The notes below the pieces were generated by a model. That model was not told the origin of the DNA, did no database searches, and was given only the letters and a program-made list of their open reading frames with translations. A stretch of 64,000 nucleotides of DNA. Origin: Antitrichia curtipendula (taxonomy: Eukaryota > Streptophyta > Bryopsida > Hypnales > Leucodontaceae). Below, piece by piece: positions 1 to 13,200 of the stretch. Positions within the stretch are counted from its first letter, which is position 1. Each line of letters begins with the position of its first letter. The stretch is taken from positions 18,316,725-18,380,724 of the forward strand of contig OX579634.1 in assembly GCA_951230915.1 (NCBI GenBank). Reading direction: 5' to 3'. Position numbers and translations under genes: made by a program.

Positions 1-129
1 AATAATTGACCTCACTCTCCACCCGTATAGGAGCAACCAGCACAATGAAGCAACGGTTGTAACGTTCGACACGGGTTCCACCTCTAAATGGAGAGAAGAA
101 GTGAGGAAAAATGGAAGGGCCGTCCGCCT

Positions 130-505
130 TTATACCCGTCCGCCACCAAACCTAAAGTAGGTCCGGCTGCGGACGCCCTCCCAAACCTCCCGAAGCGGAC
201 TAGGTCGTCCGATTGATCGTCCGAACCTATTGTCCGCTTGATCGGACGGTCTGACCGTCTGCTGGATCGAGCGGCCGGGTCGTCCGATCAATCGGATGAT
301 CTGACCGTCCACTTGATCGGACGGTCAGATCGTCCGAGTCGAACCGCCCGTCGGCCGACCGCCGTCCGCCCGTCCCGTGGTCTGCGTCCGTCGGACGTGG
401 CCACTACATCCGCTGCGTCCGCAACAGCGTCCGCGGACGCTGCGTCCGGATGTCCGGACGTCCGATTTTTGGACGTAATTTGCCCCCGGACGTTCCAATT
501 CGTCA
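130..505. repeat. GC-rich block of degenerate GGACG/CGTCC words
   Basis: This stretch is much more GC- and CpG-rich than the AT-rich DNA that follows. It is built from recurring short words such as cggacggtc, gaccgtc and cgtccg on both strands, so it holds many small inverted repeats. Reading frames are open on both strands across it, but the peptides are low-complexity and match nothing I recognise. I read it as a degenerate short-period satellite or the edge of a GC-rich mobile element, not a gene. Its left limit may lie outside the window. Confidence 0.5.
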
Positions 506-560
506 ACCCTGCTTACAATGCACAGCTTACATACTACTACAACATCATTCCATACTCTTC

Positions 561-1257
561 ACCTCTCTACTAATTGTTGGCTTTCTTCTCGTTCTCTATG
601 GTAATCATGGTCATAATTAGGCCTTGACATGCAAACGTACCCTACCCCAACCCCAAGTCCGTTTTAAAATTTGGAGAAATTTTATACCAATTTAAATGCT
701 AGTCATTGCGATTTCGGTCAAAGTTCTCAAAACTACAAATCCACTCTTACTACTTTCTTGTAGTTAGATTTGAACAATCGTGCTCAATCTTTCTCTATGG
801 TTATGGTGCTCAAAGTGATCACCAAAAGGCCTCCCATTAAAACTTTGTCCAGATTTGGAAAAAATTGGAAATCATCAAGTGCTTCTATGTTACAATTTAA
901 TTAAACGCTCTAAAAGTCATTCCAATTTGTCCAGTTGTAATGATCGCACTTAAGTGTTTTTCAGATGTAACTAATTTTGTGTGGTTCCCAAAGATTTAGG
1001 ATGTCATTCAAAAATTGGTAACAAACTAGAGAAGTTAACATTGCCACCAAATATAAAGAAAGTTGCACATACAACACTTGATTGCTGCGATTTCAATCTA
1101 CACTCTCTACTACTGACACATTCTATTATGCCGTACTGCCAAGACAAGGAAAACTAACTCCATCATTGCCCCCAACTAGGGTAATTTATAGAAATTGATA
1201 TGGTATATTTTGTGCCTTTTTTTTGGTACTCTTTGACTTAACTAGGCTAATGTGAAG
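561..1257. other. AT-rich intergenic DNA, nothing recognised
   Basis: No coding, RNA or repeat signal that I can support. Confidence 0.5.
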
Positions 1258-1481
1258 CCAGGGTGAATCGACCCCTCATTGACCTACAAGAACAAACACT
1301 AGAGTTTTTTTATTTGCAATACGTCATAAAATTCTGAAATTTTGAATTCATATTTGCAATCAACGGCCACAAATTAGCTGGAAGAGGTGAATGAACAACA
1401 AAACACTTGGCCAAAAGAAAAGATACAATTTTTCTACATTATCCTTGATTTGGGCATTGAGGGGGTCAATTCTCCCTTCCC
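1258..1481. mobile_element. Short TIR element, ~240-bp MITE family
   Basis: The left end reads ccagggtgaatcgacccc and the right end is its near reverse complement (gggggtcaattctccctt). The core, with the words tttgaattcatatttgcaat and aaattagctgg, recurs at 29186-29427, 53983-54224, 54362-54598 and inside 59729-60272. No coding capacity; a non-autonomous DNA transposon. No clear target duplication was identified. Confidence 0.6.
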
Positions 1482-4400
1482 CTAATTTGGTGCAGTTGAT
1501 TCAAATATGAATTCAGAAATTCATAATCTTATCATATATTGAAGAAAATAAATTCCAATATTTGGAATTCGGGCCAATGAGGGTCAACTCAATCTCTGGC
1601 CCTTTTGTCGAACCCTGCCGAACCCGGGCGAACCTTGCTGAACCCTCCCCATCTTTACTGTTCCTGTGATTTACAAGGAGGGAGAACACGGCGGGGTAAC
1701 TCGAAGTGGGAATGTGGAGGGGAAACGCGCTGCTGCTTCCGAAGCACATCAATAGATGCTTTTGAAACCCTAACAAGTCCTGTTTCGCAAGGGAAGAACG
1801 ACCTACGCTAATCGCTACGGACTTCTTTCCTATTAACGTCGCTTTCACCCGTTGCTTGGCTACTTCAGATTGTGCTACAAGAGAATTGAAGAAGCTCGAA
1901 GGAGGCGCAGCAGCAAGTGCGGAGGAGGCGTAGCAGCAACTACGGAGGAAGCGCTTGAAGATTCACACCAATTGCTTCACGACGCTTTCAGGCAAGTTTC
2001 TTCAGCCAAGACTTCGGACACCTAGAGTGAACAGTATTTCCAATTAGACCCTCCGCGTGCGCGGAGAGTTTGATCGGAGACACTATTCACCATGTATTTT
2101 TTTAAATAAATTTTTGGTCGAATTCTTTATGTTTTTAAATGTAGGTCTTGAATAGGAAGGGGGGACGAGGTCTTACCTCTTTCAATTTCTGTGCGCTACC
2201 TCCTGCGTTGCTCCTTCGATTGTTGCTGCTACGTGGGTCATTGAATTGAAATTCCTATCCTCCCTGGCTTGCAATTGGCGACTGAATTTGTGCTGCTCCC
2301 TTGTAGGCGCCGCTCCCTTTAGTTGCCGCTCCCTTGCCACGCAACTCACCGCGCTGTGGTTGCTGTCGTTCCTACGAGATCCCCACCGTGGTTTCAATTA
2401 CGCAGCTGCAACGTGAGGTATGTTTCAACTGCTTCAATTAAATTTTCAGTTAATGTTTGTTGTTTGATCTACAAGTTTTGTTGATTCTACAGTAAGTGTG
2501 ACTCATTTGTATACTTGTCACTAGAATGACTACTTCATCATTTCAATTTTGAAACTGCTTGTAATTTAGAAATGAAACAACCACTCCAAGAAATATGCAG
2601 GAAGAAGCTCACAGTTTGACGGGCCAGACCAGATTGTTAAGTTTAGAAGGTTGCCATAAATTTTTTTTATCATGAATATCTCTATCACCACAAGAAATGA
2701 ATTAGCCTAGTTGAAAGAGCAATCTTCATGAGAATCCTAGCAGTACTTTGGAAAAGTATGAGCATTACAAATTAGGAGATTGCCGCATTTTGTTGTCATG
2801 GGAAAACAACCCACAGAAATCAGATCATTGCATTGCGAGAGTCTTACAGAATGAAGAGGTTCGTTTTTTGAATTTGTGAAGGAAGCTGTCCTATGAGATT
2901 CAGGTTTCCCGTGAGCCCTCTGCAACAAGCACAAGAAATTAAGGGGGGTTTCAGGGTTTCCAGATTGCTCAATAAAATGTTGAAAGATGAAATATCCTAA
3001 AACCGCAATGGCAAAGCAACGAATTGTTGGATGGTTCAGGATTGACTCACAACGTCGACAGAAAGGTGATATCTTTCAAAGGTTCGCGGATTTGCTTACC
3101 ACTCTGATTTGTTTTGATTGCTTGTCAGCATGTTAGCAACATAGATGTCGGTTGGCACCATTGACTTGGGAGTTTTAATTATCTGTTCATCGTTTGTGTT
3201 TTAGGTTTTTTTAGGAGTTTCAAAAACTACTAAGTGAACAGTGTTGGCTGTCCTACTCTAGTGAACACTAATATTCATGCTGGGTGGTGGGTACTACGGA
3301 TTCTTCCCTATCCACTTTTAAATTCTAAATTTTTACATTAATTACTTTGCATTTGTTAGGTGCGGAGTGCTATGTAAACTTGATTTCTATTTCATTGGGT
3401 TTGCTTTAGTTTAGTTGTTGATTGCTTGAAATTGTTGAATGTGCTTTGTGGCACTAGCTGGTACCATCAGATGCAAATGTGATTCTAATTTTCCTATGTC
3501 TCTCTTCAATCATAAATTCCAATTTATTTCTACAACTTGCCGCATATAAAGTATCACATTTAAGTGCAGGGTTGTTTCACAATCAAAGCAACTTGTTCAC
3601 ACTCTCTAGTCACACAATTATTGAAAGAACAATGAATACTGTCACGAATAAAAAAGACATCTAAATGAACCATTGAACTCAAGAAACTATGTATTAATAC
3701 GAGTCACAATTCCTACCTCATCCAGAAGGCATGTCATCATGATAGTTGAATTTGGATTTGTTCCATTAGTTAAGAAGTTCAAAGATTGGGGGATAATAGC
3801 CTGGTATTGTGGGTGAATTGGGACGTTGCAATTGTTCAGGGTGATTTGGGAACAACAAAGAAACATCATAGCCTAAGTATTATTGTTAATCAGGAAGCAA
3901 ATGAGAGCTAATCCCTAGGCAACCTGTGATAGACTGATAGGAATCTGTGCAAATAGGCAGCTTGCACGCACATGTTATCCGAGCAATTAGCATCCAATGG
4001 CACATAGTGTAACCATCACCCTAGTACTTGCAGCATTGATAGATTCAATATTATATTTTTTAGTTCTATACATAAATGTACAAGTTTGTAGGATAATACC
4101 TTGTTCACTAGGAATCTAGGATTGTATCAATTTAGTAAATGCTACTTGTTGCAAAAGAAAAAGAGCTCTAAATTTGTACTAACTTATTGAAAAATTACTA
4201 ATAGTTAAACTAATAAGGTAAAACCCAAATTTGTGAAGACAAAACTTATTAGGTTTGCGCTCAATCTTTCCATGACAATTCATGCCTATGAACTTCTATT
4301 GTTAATTATGAATAAGAGCGGGTTTATGAACTCCTTAGTTTAAGAAGTAAGAAGAAGTTTCGAATTGTGAGAAATTATAAGCCAATTCCACAAAATAATG

Positions 4401-6189
4401 TTGGAGTGATTGAAATTCAAAGTCAAGGGTAGTTGCTACTTTGGTTTTTAATCTTCATAGATTCAATTTTAGGTTTGTTGGTATATTGCAAGGAATTATT
4501 TGGAAAATTAAAGTACAAGATTATGCATTTTGATGCAGAGGAGTGGATGGAATGCCCAAGAAGTAAATGTCAAATGGGAGTACCAAAGGAATCTGCTGCT
4601 GCACAGGAGGACTACCTTCTCTCAAGCAAGGGCAATAGACCAACATGTAGGGTGGATCTTATTCTCTTTCATTTATGTTCTCTGTTTTATGATTGGTTTA
4701 TTTTACAAATTTTGCGCTCATTTGGTTTTCTAAGCTGTTTTAGGTGTAATTGCTTGTTTGCCTTTACATATATTTTTTTTATGATCCTTCTTTAGAGAAC
4801 TTCAATTAAAATGTATGGGATACTACACAAGGCCTTAGTTGTTGGTAGTGTTGGTGCTTTGGATGTCTGATTCACTAGGTGTTGGAGCTCTAGATATCTA
4901 ATTCAATTGGTTTTTGGTGCTCTCAATGTCTAATTCAACTAAAGAATTTGTGCTCTTAGAAATCTTATTTACTAGGATGTTTGATCTCTATTCTTGCAAT
5001 TTTACAAGGGTTGGAATGTTTTTGAAGCAATTAAAAAAAAGTTAGTAAAAGCTTGCCATTTTTTGAAGGTTTAAAGAAAATAAACTATAATTAGGGAGAT
5101 AACAAGCGAAAGCTTCATCATTTTAAAAGCTAAAACAAAACAAACTAATAACTCAAGGGGTGGTATGTCAAAATGAATCCATCAGGAACAAAATATAAGT
5201 AAAAGATGGTTTGAGAGTGAAAAATCTGTCCTTATATACTTTTCCCAAGGGCACTCCTCCCTCTCTTTTACCTAATGATAACTATGTTCTATAAGTTTAA
5301 ATCTAATTTTTTGAACTCTCCTACTTTTATTTTGGTTCAAACTTCAAACTTTTGGAGAAAGATTCTCAATAACAAATGGATTGCGCAATTGGCTTCAAAT
5401 GGCCACTTGCTTTTCTATAGAATCACTCTCCCCCTTTTTTGTTAGGAAACGATTGTGAAAAATTAGAGCAAATACTACAAGAAAGTGGTGATACAAATGA
5501 CTACAAAATGTGACTATGTGGTAGTCATTTTGGACAACAATGACTGAAAAATGTTTGAGACTCTAGAGTCATAGTAGATACGTCATTTTTTAAACAATTG
5601 CAATTCTATTATCACCATCCATTTTTTGCCTTGGATGAAGAAAGGATAAAAAGATGTATGTGACTAATGAGGTGGCCAAGATTTTTTGGGGGAAAGGTTG
5701 GGCAACTGTTCATTTTTAGAGGAATTTTTGCTAATGCGGATGTTCATGTCAACCACTTATGCAATCATTTTGCAATTGCAATATACTCCAAGTGCTATTG
5801 ACCGAGGTTGCTTACGTGGAAATCTACGTCAGAGTCATGTGTAAATCATTATGAAGTCATTTAGAAGTTGTGATGGAATTTAATAAAAAAAATGGAGGTT
5901 ACTTTTTCTGAAAAAATTTGACCAGCCTATGTTATTGGGAAGGTATACGAGAGGAACTATAAACCCCATTTCAGCCTCGTTCCGCCTCTGTATGCTTTTG
6001 GAACGCTAGTCAACTCTACAAATATTTTCAAATTTTGCCAAAATTGGGGAATCCCACCAGTTCAAGTACTTGTCAGTGATGGAATGCCTTGAAACTTATT
6101 GGGGTGTATTACTAGCATAAATAAGATCTCTTAATTTTTAGTGAGATTTATCAAAATCTAGATAACTCTCAAAATTTTCTATTATTGTT
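1482..6189. other. Intergenic DNA without a supported gene
   Basis: From about 1560 to 2420 the sequence is less AT-rich and contains a degenerate ~29-bp tandem motif (ggaggcgcagcagcaa-like, 1897-1955). The short open frames there match nothing known. From 2450 to 6189 it is AT-rich. A few frames near 4433-4795 encode leucine- and phenylalanine-rich peptides without recognisable domains, and I regard them as chance. Confidence 0.4.
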
Positions 6190-6736
6190 TTAACCCCTAA
6201 AAGCCCAAGGGGTTTGGACAAAATACAAATGTGTTATAAAATATAAGTTCTACAATTTTTTTGAAGTTTGCGTTAAAATAGATAATTTGAAGCACAAAAA
6301 GAAGAAAATATCCGTATGGTCAAAATTATAAAATTATTCTTAGATTCTCTTCAAATGAATTTTGAAGATATAACTTCAAAAATTCACCAAAAATACAATT
6401 TCCATCTTTAGCAATTGAATTTTTTTTTGATTGGTCAAAATTGTGGTTTCTATTGATTTGTGAAAAAATGCATAAGATCCAGTAATGAAAACACCAACAC
6501 TTTCCCCAAATAGTAAGTTTTTCAACACTAGGCAATACTAGACTCTTTGTGCTATTTCTTTCATAGTTTTTGTTTGACCGTAGCGATCTTAGTTTTGAAT
6601 ATAAATATTGAAAGACAATCCAATCTTCTTTTTTTTTTAAATTAAAAAAAATTAAAAAAAGTTTTTTTCTGCCCGAAAAATCTGCCCGAAGTCGGGCAGC
6701 GACCATAAAATGGTCGTTTGAGCGCTTAGGGGTTAA
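6190..6736. mobile_element. TTAA-bounded TIR element, 547 bp
   Basis: Left end TTAACCCCTAAAAGCCC, right end GCGCTTAGGGGTTAA: inverted termini of about 12 bp, each abutting TTAA. The inside has no transposase. Because TTAA is both the outer end of the inverted repeat and a possible target duplication, the boundary could be inside or outside TTAA. It belongs to the family also seen at 7983, 50308, 51085, 54696 and 63566. Confidence 0.6.
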
Positions 6737-7065
6737 ACAATTGACTGTCCAAAAGAGGATCTTTTCTAAGTCAAAAGATTCTAATTTTTATTTATAGAAC
6801 CTCTCATGAAATCCTATAAATGATGTGCAGGCTCATATTTTTGATCTACACATTTAAAAGAGATGGAAACCCCGTTGTCTCTTTTAATTACCAATGGCTA
6901 GGAAATTTTTCATACAAAGAAGAATCTTGGCATGAAGATTTTGTTGTAGGTTTTTTGGTGTGATTTCAACTTTTAAACTTCTTATTTCCATTGTATATGC
7001 CCTGCTCTAGAATGTTGTGAGTTTTTGAAACCTATAAGCTAATAGTTGGGATTTTTACTTTTCTC

Positions 7066-7656
7066 ATAATAACCTCTAAAGTCCCAAAGTCTCTACCAAG
7101 GACTCTTGGGATTTCGGATAGGCTTGTGTGATATCAATTTTTGACATGATTTTTTGAAACTTTTTTTGAAGACAAGAAATTAGCTTAGCTTTGTGGGGAA
7201 TATAATTTTTATTTCAATTGGTGCCTAGGAGCAAAAGTTATGCCATCCTAAGTTCCATTTAAAAGCAGTTTGAAGGGCAATTTAAAAATAATCACAAAAA
7301 ATTGATATTTTTTTTTTCTTTCAAATATTATATTTTTGTCTATATCTAAAGCTTTGAAATCATTCTATTTGGACTAATGATGAGAAAATACTGGACAATC
7401 TTGTTTTTCGGGTAATCTAAGCATCTTCTTGAAAAAAACTTATTTTCTTTACTTTAAATGCAAATATCTTACAATCTACATCGCTAAAGTTTTTGAAATT
7501 TCTTCCTTGCACTTTTATACTAGTCTAACTGTACAAAATTCTATGGTTAGATATGCAAAATAAATATAAATTTAAGCTTTTTGCTCTTTGCAATAGAAAT
7601 GGCAGTTTTGAGTGGTCTTTGATGGAAAATGGCCTTGTGACTTTACGATATAACTA
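7066..7656. mobile_element. Decayed member of the 54.7-kb TTAA family
   Basis: The interior shares long words with 54696-55618, for example ataatttttatttcaattgg, tttgctctttgcaatagaa and ggcagttttgagtg. Both ends are eroded: the left is ataacctctaaagtccc and the right is ggccttgtgactttacgatata, in the places where the intact copy has ttaacccctaaaggccc and its inverse. Confidence 0.5.
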
Positions 7657-7982
7657 AGAAATTGAAATCTATCTTTGGAAAATGACTTATAAATCCTATT
7701 GGAATTTCCTCGGACTTTTTTAGTGATGAATTGTCACATGTTCAATAGGATTAGGCATTCTGTGAGGTATTTATAAAGTAGTACATACTTGTACTACTTT
7801 GGGGGGTTTAACCTATATATATGCGGGATTTTGAGGTATTTTAGGTATTTCGCCCTATTGTGGACCAAATACTATATCGATATGTAACATACTTATTTTT
7901 TCGTTTAATACTCTTGTTAAGGATTTTATTGTATAAAACTTAACTTTAAAACATAAAAATGAAAAAAAGAAAATTGTATGTC

Positions 7983-8959
7983 TTAACCCCTCATTACCCA
8001 AGGGGACCAAAAGTGTCCTCACACAGTCTAGCAGTCAAATTCAAAGTGTTATAACTTTTTCATCCGATGTCTAAATTCAATAAAAACTTGTTGGTAAAGT
8101 TGCGCATATTAGTCTATTTTTTGTGGTAAAGTTTTCAAATCTATCCAAAATGTATTGAGTGTTTGAAAGCAATTCAAAGTTTGCAGGTTCAATTTAAGTT
8201 CACCACATTGCATTGAGATGGCTGCAACTTTGGAGGCTTGTTTCTTTTTCATCAAATGTTAGTTTTCAACAAACTTTGTTGGATTTTGTTCCCCATTAAG
8301 TCTACTTATTGTGATAAAATTTTCATGTCAATCCAAATTGCTTGAATGCTTGGGAGCAATTTGAAGTTCAAAATCTAGACATTTTTGCACCATAGTGAAC
8401 TTCGGCAGCTTATAACTTCTTTAGACATGGTTTGTTTTCAATAATTTTTGTTGGAAAAGTTGCGCATACTATTCTCGTTCTTGTGGTAAAATTTTCATAT
8501 CAATCCAAGAAGTTATGCTTTACTGAGAAGCATTTTAGTAGAGGTTTAGCCATAGATGTGTTTTTTGCTACTTTTTTTCACTATTTTTTGACATTTCAAA
8601 ACAATATTGCAAATGCAATGAGTCAATTGAATGATTTTTTTTCCCAACAAAGTGTTTGTCTTTTGGTTTTTAATCACTTTGTAGTTAAATTTTTTTCATT
8701 TGAGTAGGTTTAAAAATCGAATTTCACCTCCAAATGTGTTTTTAGGAAAATTTCAACATCTTTTTTTCTACATTAGAACATCATAATCTTTCAATCTATA
8801 CGGTCAAATGACCCCAAATTTGATTCATACCACCTACAACATGTTCACTACAAGATTGTACGGTTGAGATTTTCATACCTTACTCACATTTAGACTTATA
8901 ACACTTGAAAAACAAGATTGTTTTTTGACATGGTTAGTCCTTGGGCGGTGAGGGGTTAA
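7983..8959. mobile_element. TTAA-bounded TIR element, 977 bp, with internal repeats
   Basis: Left end TTAACCCCTCATTACCCAAG; right end CTTGGGCGGTGAGGGGTTAA, an inverted repeat of about 20 bp with a few mismatches. Inside, a unit of roughly 180 bp is repeated about three times (near 8040, 8220 and 8400). Each unit carries a 'ttgttgga/taaagttgcgcatat' segment and then 'tgtggtaaaattttcatatc'. There is no transposase frame. Confidence 0.6.
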
Positions 8960-10220
8960 GTGATGAATTGAAAGCTCACATGGACCAAAAAATTAATTAT
9001 ACAATTTTCATCAAAAATTTGCCAATGTCCCAAGGTTTTAGCTAATGAACTAGGGACACATGTTCTCACAATCCTAAACCACCAACAAAGGTCAAAGATT
9101 TATTTGCAATACAAAGATGCTAAAAACTCTTTTGACCCCGGTAACTTATCTTATAATCGTATTCATCTCATCTCATAAAATATACTCATATGAAAGTCAT
9201 AATTTTGAAATGTATAAATTGGCTCACTACTACTAATACATTGTTAATATATACCATTGTTGTATTAATATGAAGCAAAATCAAAGCCATTAGAACATGC
9301 CAACTTGATACCATACTTCTTTCATATACATGACAAGTATATGTTGGAAATATTAGTCCCATATTAATACTAACATCTGATTTTGACCCTCTTACTATCT
9401 TAGATTTATATCTAAAATGATCATTTTTTAAGTATGAGAAACTAGTCACTTTGAATTTTTTAAATTTATGCACATGGTATCCAAAAAATACAAGCTAAGA
9501 TAATCATGAATCCATTTTTAATTGCCAACGAAGATCTAACAAAAACTAAGACAATCAATCAAATAATAGGAATAACTCAAATTTTAAATGGTAAGCAGAC
9601 CTAATTGTGACATTTTCCATCCTCTTAACACCTAAAAAATGGACATGAATGAACACTTGTCTCAAAAACACAACTTTTCAAAAGCAACCAATGAAAAGTG
9701 AGACATTTTGTCCAAGGTGAGCAAAGTGTTATGTACAGGGCACCCTATGTTCTTAACTTAAGAAAGTATGCAAAATATGACGAACATTAGAAAATTAAAC
9801 AACCATTTGCATTGCATTTTCTCCAGAAAAAGTGTCCATTTACCTTACCTTAAATAAGAATAAGGGCTCATAGACTAAACAATTCAGTCTCTTTAACACT
9901 GACAAACATGAGGAAAAATAAGAGCAGTATATGTTGAAAGGAAATGTACACAAATTTACACTGTTTATACTACTGTACAGCATTTGTTCCAGCACTCCCT
10001 AAGAAAAACTACACCTAAAACGTATTAGGGCAAAGCTGCCTCAAACTAGAATGCAAATTTTGGAGCTTTCCATTTAACCCCGCCCTGATGGAAACCATCC
10101 ACTCTACAAGATTTCACACAGAAATTGGGCCTACTGTACCCATATTCACACCTTTACAATTTATGAGAGGTCTTTGCCATCTCTAAGTTTAAGTATATAC
10201 AGCATCATCCTGAGGAGAGC
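8960..10220. other. AT-rich DNA, probably including the 3' UTR of the KOC1-like gene
   Basis: No separate gene is visible. The part nearest 10220 lies just downstream of the stop codon of the minus-strand kinase gene and is its likely 3' untranslated region; I did not find a convincing polyadenylation signal. Confidence 0.4.
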
Positions 10221-13200
10221 TCACCTGTCACCAAACATTATACCAGCAACGGTTGAAGTAGCTGCGGCGACCTGTGAAGGTAGCCAAACTCCATTCATTG
10301 GGGTAGAACTGTCCTTCTTCGTCTTATTCTGATGATCGCTTGAAGGAACGCTTGAAGGATCGCTTGAAGGATCGCTTGAAGGATCGCTTGAAGGATCGCT
10401 TGAAGGATCGGCCTTTTTTATGCCATCTTCGTTGGATGTAGCCGCTTGTTTCTTTCCCCAAAAGGGTCGTGTCACCAAATTCACTACCACTACACCAGTA
10501 CGCACAGCTACCAGTAAACCAAGCAAAGATAGAGCGGGGCGAATAGCCCAGTGCATCTTCTTAACATGCTTGTATTTTTCCAGAAACCCGTCAATTTCAT
10601 TAATCCGAACTACCTCAACCTCCTTTGGGTCTGCCCACCAACCCTTCCCATTGAAGAGACGCCCCGGAAAGTCGACTATCAACCCGGCATTGGGTAACAC
10701 ATGTGCGATACGCCCTGTGTCCCACCCACCACAGTCAGCGGAAGGCCACTTGAACCTGGGAGATACCACTTCCGGTTTCAACCTCACGTACTGACCAATA
10801 CTTAAAGAACAGACCTTCTCAAGGTCTGCGGCCTCTCCTGTCCACAAAGTCTCTCGTCCGAAGAAAGAAACCTTCAATTTCCCAAAATGGTCAATATAAT
10901 GCACAAGTCCAATGCCGGAAGGAATCGACCCACTGGACTCCGGAGATTTCCGCGATCGAACCCAGTCATTTACTACCAAACCTCCTGCCACTCGTTCAAG
11001 CTGCAGAGGATCTGCTCTCCAAGTTTGCTGAGAGCCTACGAATGTGATATTGAAGACGGCGTCACCACTCCCAATCTCCGAGATAGTTCCCGCGGTTGCG
11101 TTTCTACCAGGCCAACCAAATCGGGGAACATCGACAGAGAGTTTCAGCCTCACAGAATCACCTACTTGAAATGGATGCTTCCATAAAGAGAGACTGTCGA
11201 GCTGACTGGCTCCACTGAATTGCGTGGGCTCCCTAGGCTTATCGCAGAACTGCACTTTCACATTGTCCGGGCCGAGAACAGACTTCACCACCCCAATGCC
11301 AAGACCTTTCCCATTTCTCTTCTCGCTCACAAAGATCCAGTCTCCAACCTTGAAGGGCATGTTGGGACTGCAAGGAAGGTCATATTCTGTGAGCATCTAC
11401 TTGTCCAAGTTCCTTCAGTGTAAAGGTACACTCATGTGAAGACACGAGCAGTAAAAAGCAGCTAAGGTGGTCTCAATCCAGGAGCAAACGAGACTGTCAC
11501 AGATAAGTAGCAACTCTATCTCGCTTGAAAAAGGAAAAATCAACTTACTCAACAAAGGTCTGAAGAATCTCATGGACAGATGGGCGATGCCGGTAGTCAT
11601 ACTCAAAGCATCTCTTCAACACCCTCTCCAGGGAAAGGGGTAAACCAGACGGGACACCAGGTTTTTCATGCCTGTCCACCACGGCTTTAAAAATTTCCTC
11701 TGAAGTCAAGTTTTTCCATGGCCTCTCCCCTGTTAAGAGTTCGACCATACTACAGGCAAACCCCCAGCAATCTGTCTCAAAAGATACCGGACCTCTCACA
11801 TTTGCGCCCCACTGTTCAGGTGCCATATAATTTGGAGAGCCAAGCCAGACAGCTCGCTCAGAAGGTGCCACCGTACCTGCATAAAGCATTGGAATTCCAA
11901 ACTCACCCAATACAGCCACATCTTGGTCGTCTAGAAGGAAGTTGCATGGTTTCAAATTCAGAGCTAGAAGTCCATGCGAGTGAAGCTCCAAGAGACCGCG
12001 GAGTAGGTCTTGGCCATATCTGTCAGCATCACGAACTTGGCAAGCATCAGTCCAAACGGTGCACAAACGATCCATCACGTAGCATTAGGGTCAGGCAAGC
12101 GTCTGGCAGAACCTAACAGTCGGATCTCTAGATATCCAGTCGAATAAAGTAAGGTGGCAATAGATCGTTAAATCAAATCAGACAGATAACTATTTACTCT
12201 CGTCACCACGCTGAGTCTGTTTCGCCGGTGGGATTTCAGATTTCACGACACTGTAATTCGAGCTGTATTCCTGGTACAAAGGATAAGACGGAGCTCTGAG
12301 GATTGCACAGATTCACATCAGACTGACGAGTCTCAAGGCTGAACAAGTAACGTAATTATGTGTATTTCTGTATATAAAGAATTCATTCACCTTCAATTCA
12401 TTGATCATCTTTAAACAAGCTTCGTTCCAAAGTAAGTAAATAATAGTCCTGCAACAAACTTCTCGTAAGAGTGATTAAAGCTGTTTCTCCAATAATCAGA
12501 GCAACGCAGAATGGTATGCCATTCTTGTGACAACAGGACCCAAGTCATGTTTCCACCAATAGGTTCCCACATATTTTCATGACCACTCTCACATATTGTT
12601 CATTTTATACCATCAACCGACTCAACGGACATCCAGTACCACGTTCCGCAAGCTAGGCACTATACCATTTACACCAATCAATTGTGACCATGAGTTGAAT
12701 GGCAACAAACTAATAGAATGAATATGACAAGATAAAGACGAAATTCGACACTAAATGCTCAGGCAAAATGAAAAAAGATAAATGAAAAAAGAAAATCTAC
12801 GATCAAAGACGATACTTGAACGATGTGCAACATCTTGACTGTTCGTATGAAGAAACATAAGATCAGTTCGAGCCTTACCGCAAGACATCTTCCAGCGGGA
12901 GACTGTTGCTAGGAAGGTGAGCCATCTTATCTCCAATAGAGCCTTCGAAGAACTTCATAATAATGCAAGCCTGCCCCAGCGTCCAAAAATGTCACACCCA
13001 ATCAGAATGCATGTCCTCAGGATTTAAAAACGAAACGTAAGGAAACTAAGCATCAGATTATAAGATATTCGACCTTAAGATATGACCTACGAAGACACAA
13101 CTCAATAAATTTGTTGAAACTATTTAATGGAGCCAATGCTCACTCTGAAGCACAGGAAATCAAAAGCTGAAGCGAGATATCTCTATCAAAACAGAGGTAA

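Noticed and set aside
6326..6706. 126-residue minus-strand frame
   Set aside because: It lies wholly inside a non-autonomous TIR element, is rich in Lys/Asn/Phe from AT-rich DNA, and has no transposase motif.
11368..11396. ATG-initiated upstream extension of the last KOC1-like exon
   Set aside because: Phase with exon 3 and the pyrimidine-rich ccttccttgcag acceptor put the exon start at 11367; acceptors farther up would lead into a stop or a wrong frame.
10420..11439. Several plus-strand open frames
   Set aside because: They lie antisense within the long last exon of the KOC1-like gene, whose protein is clearly the conserved one.
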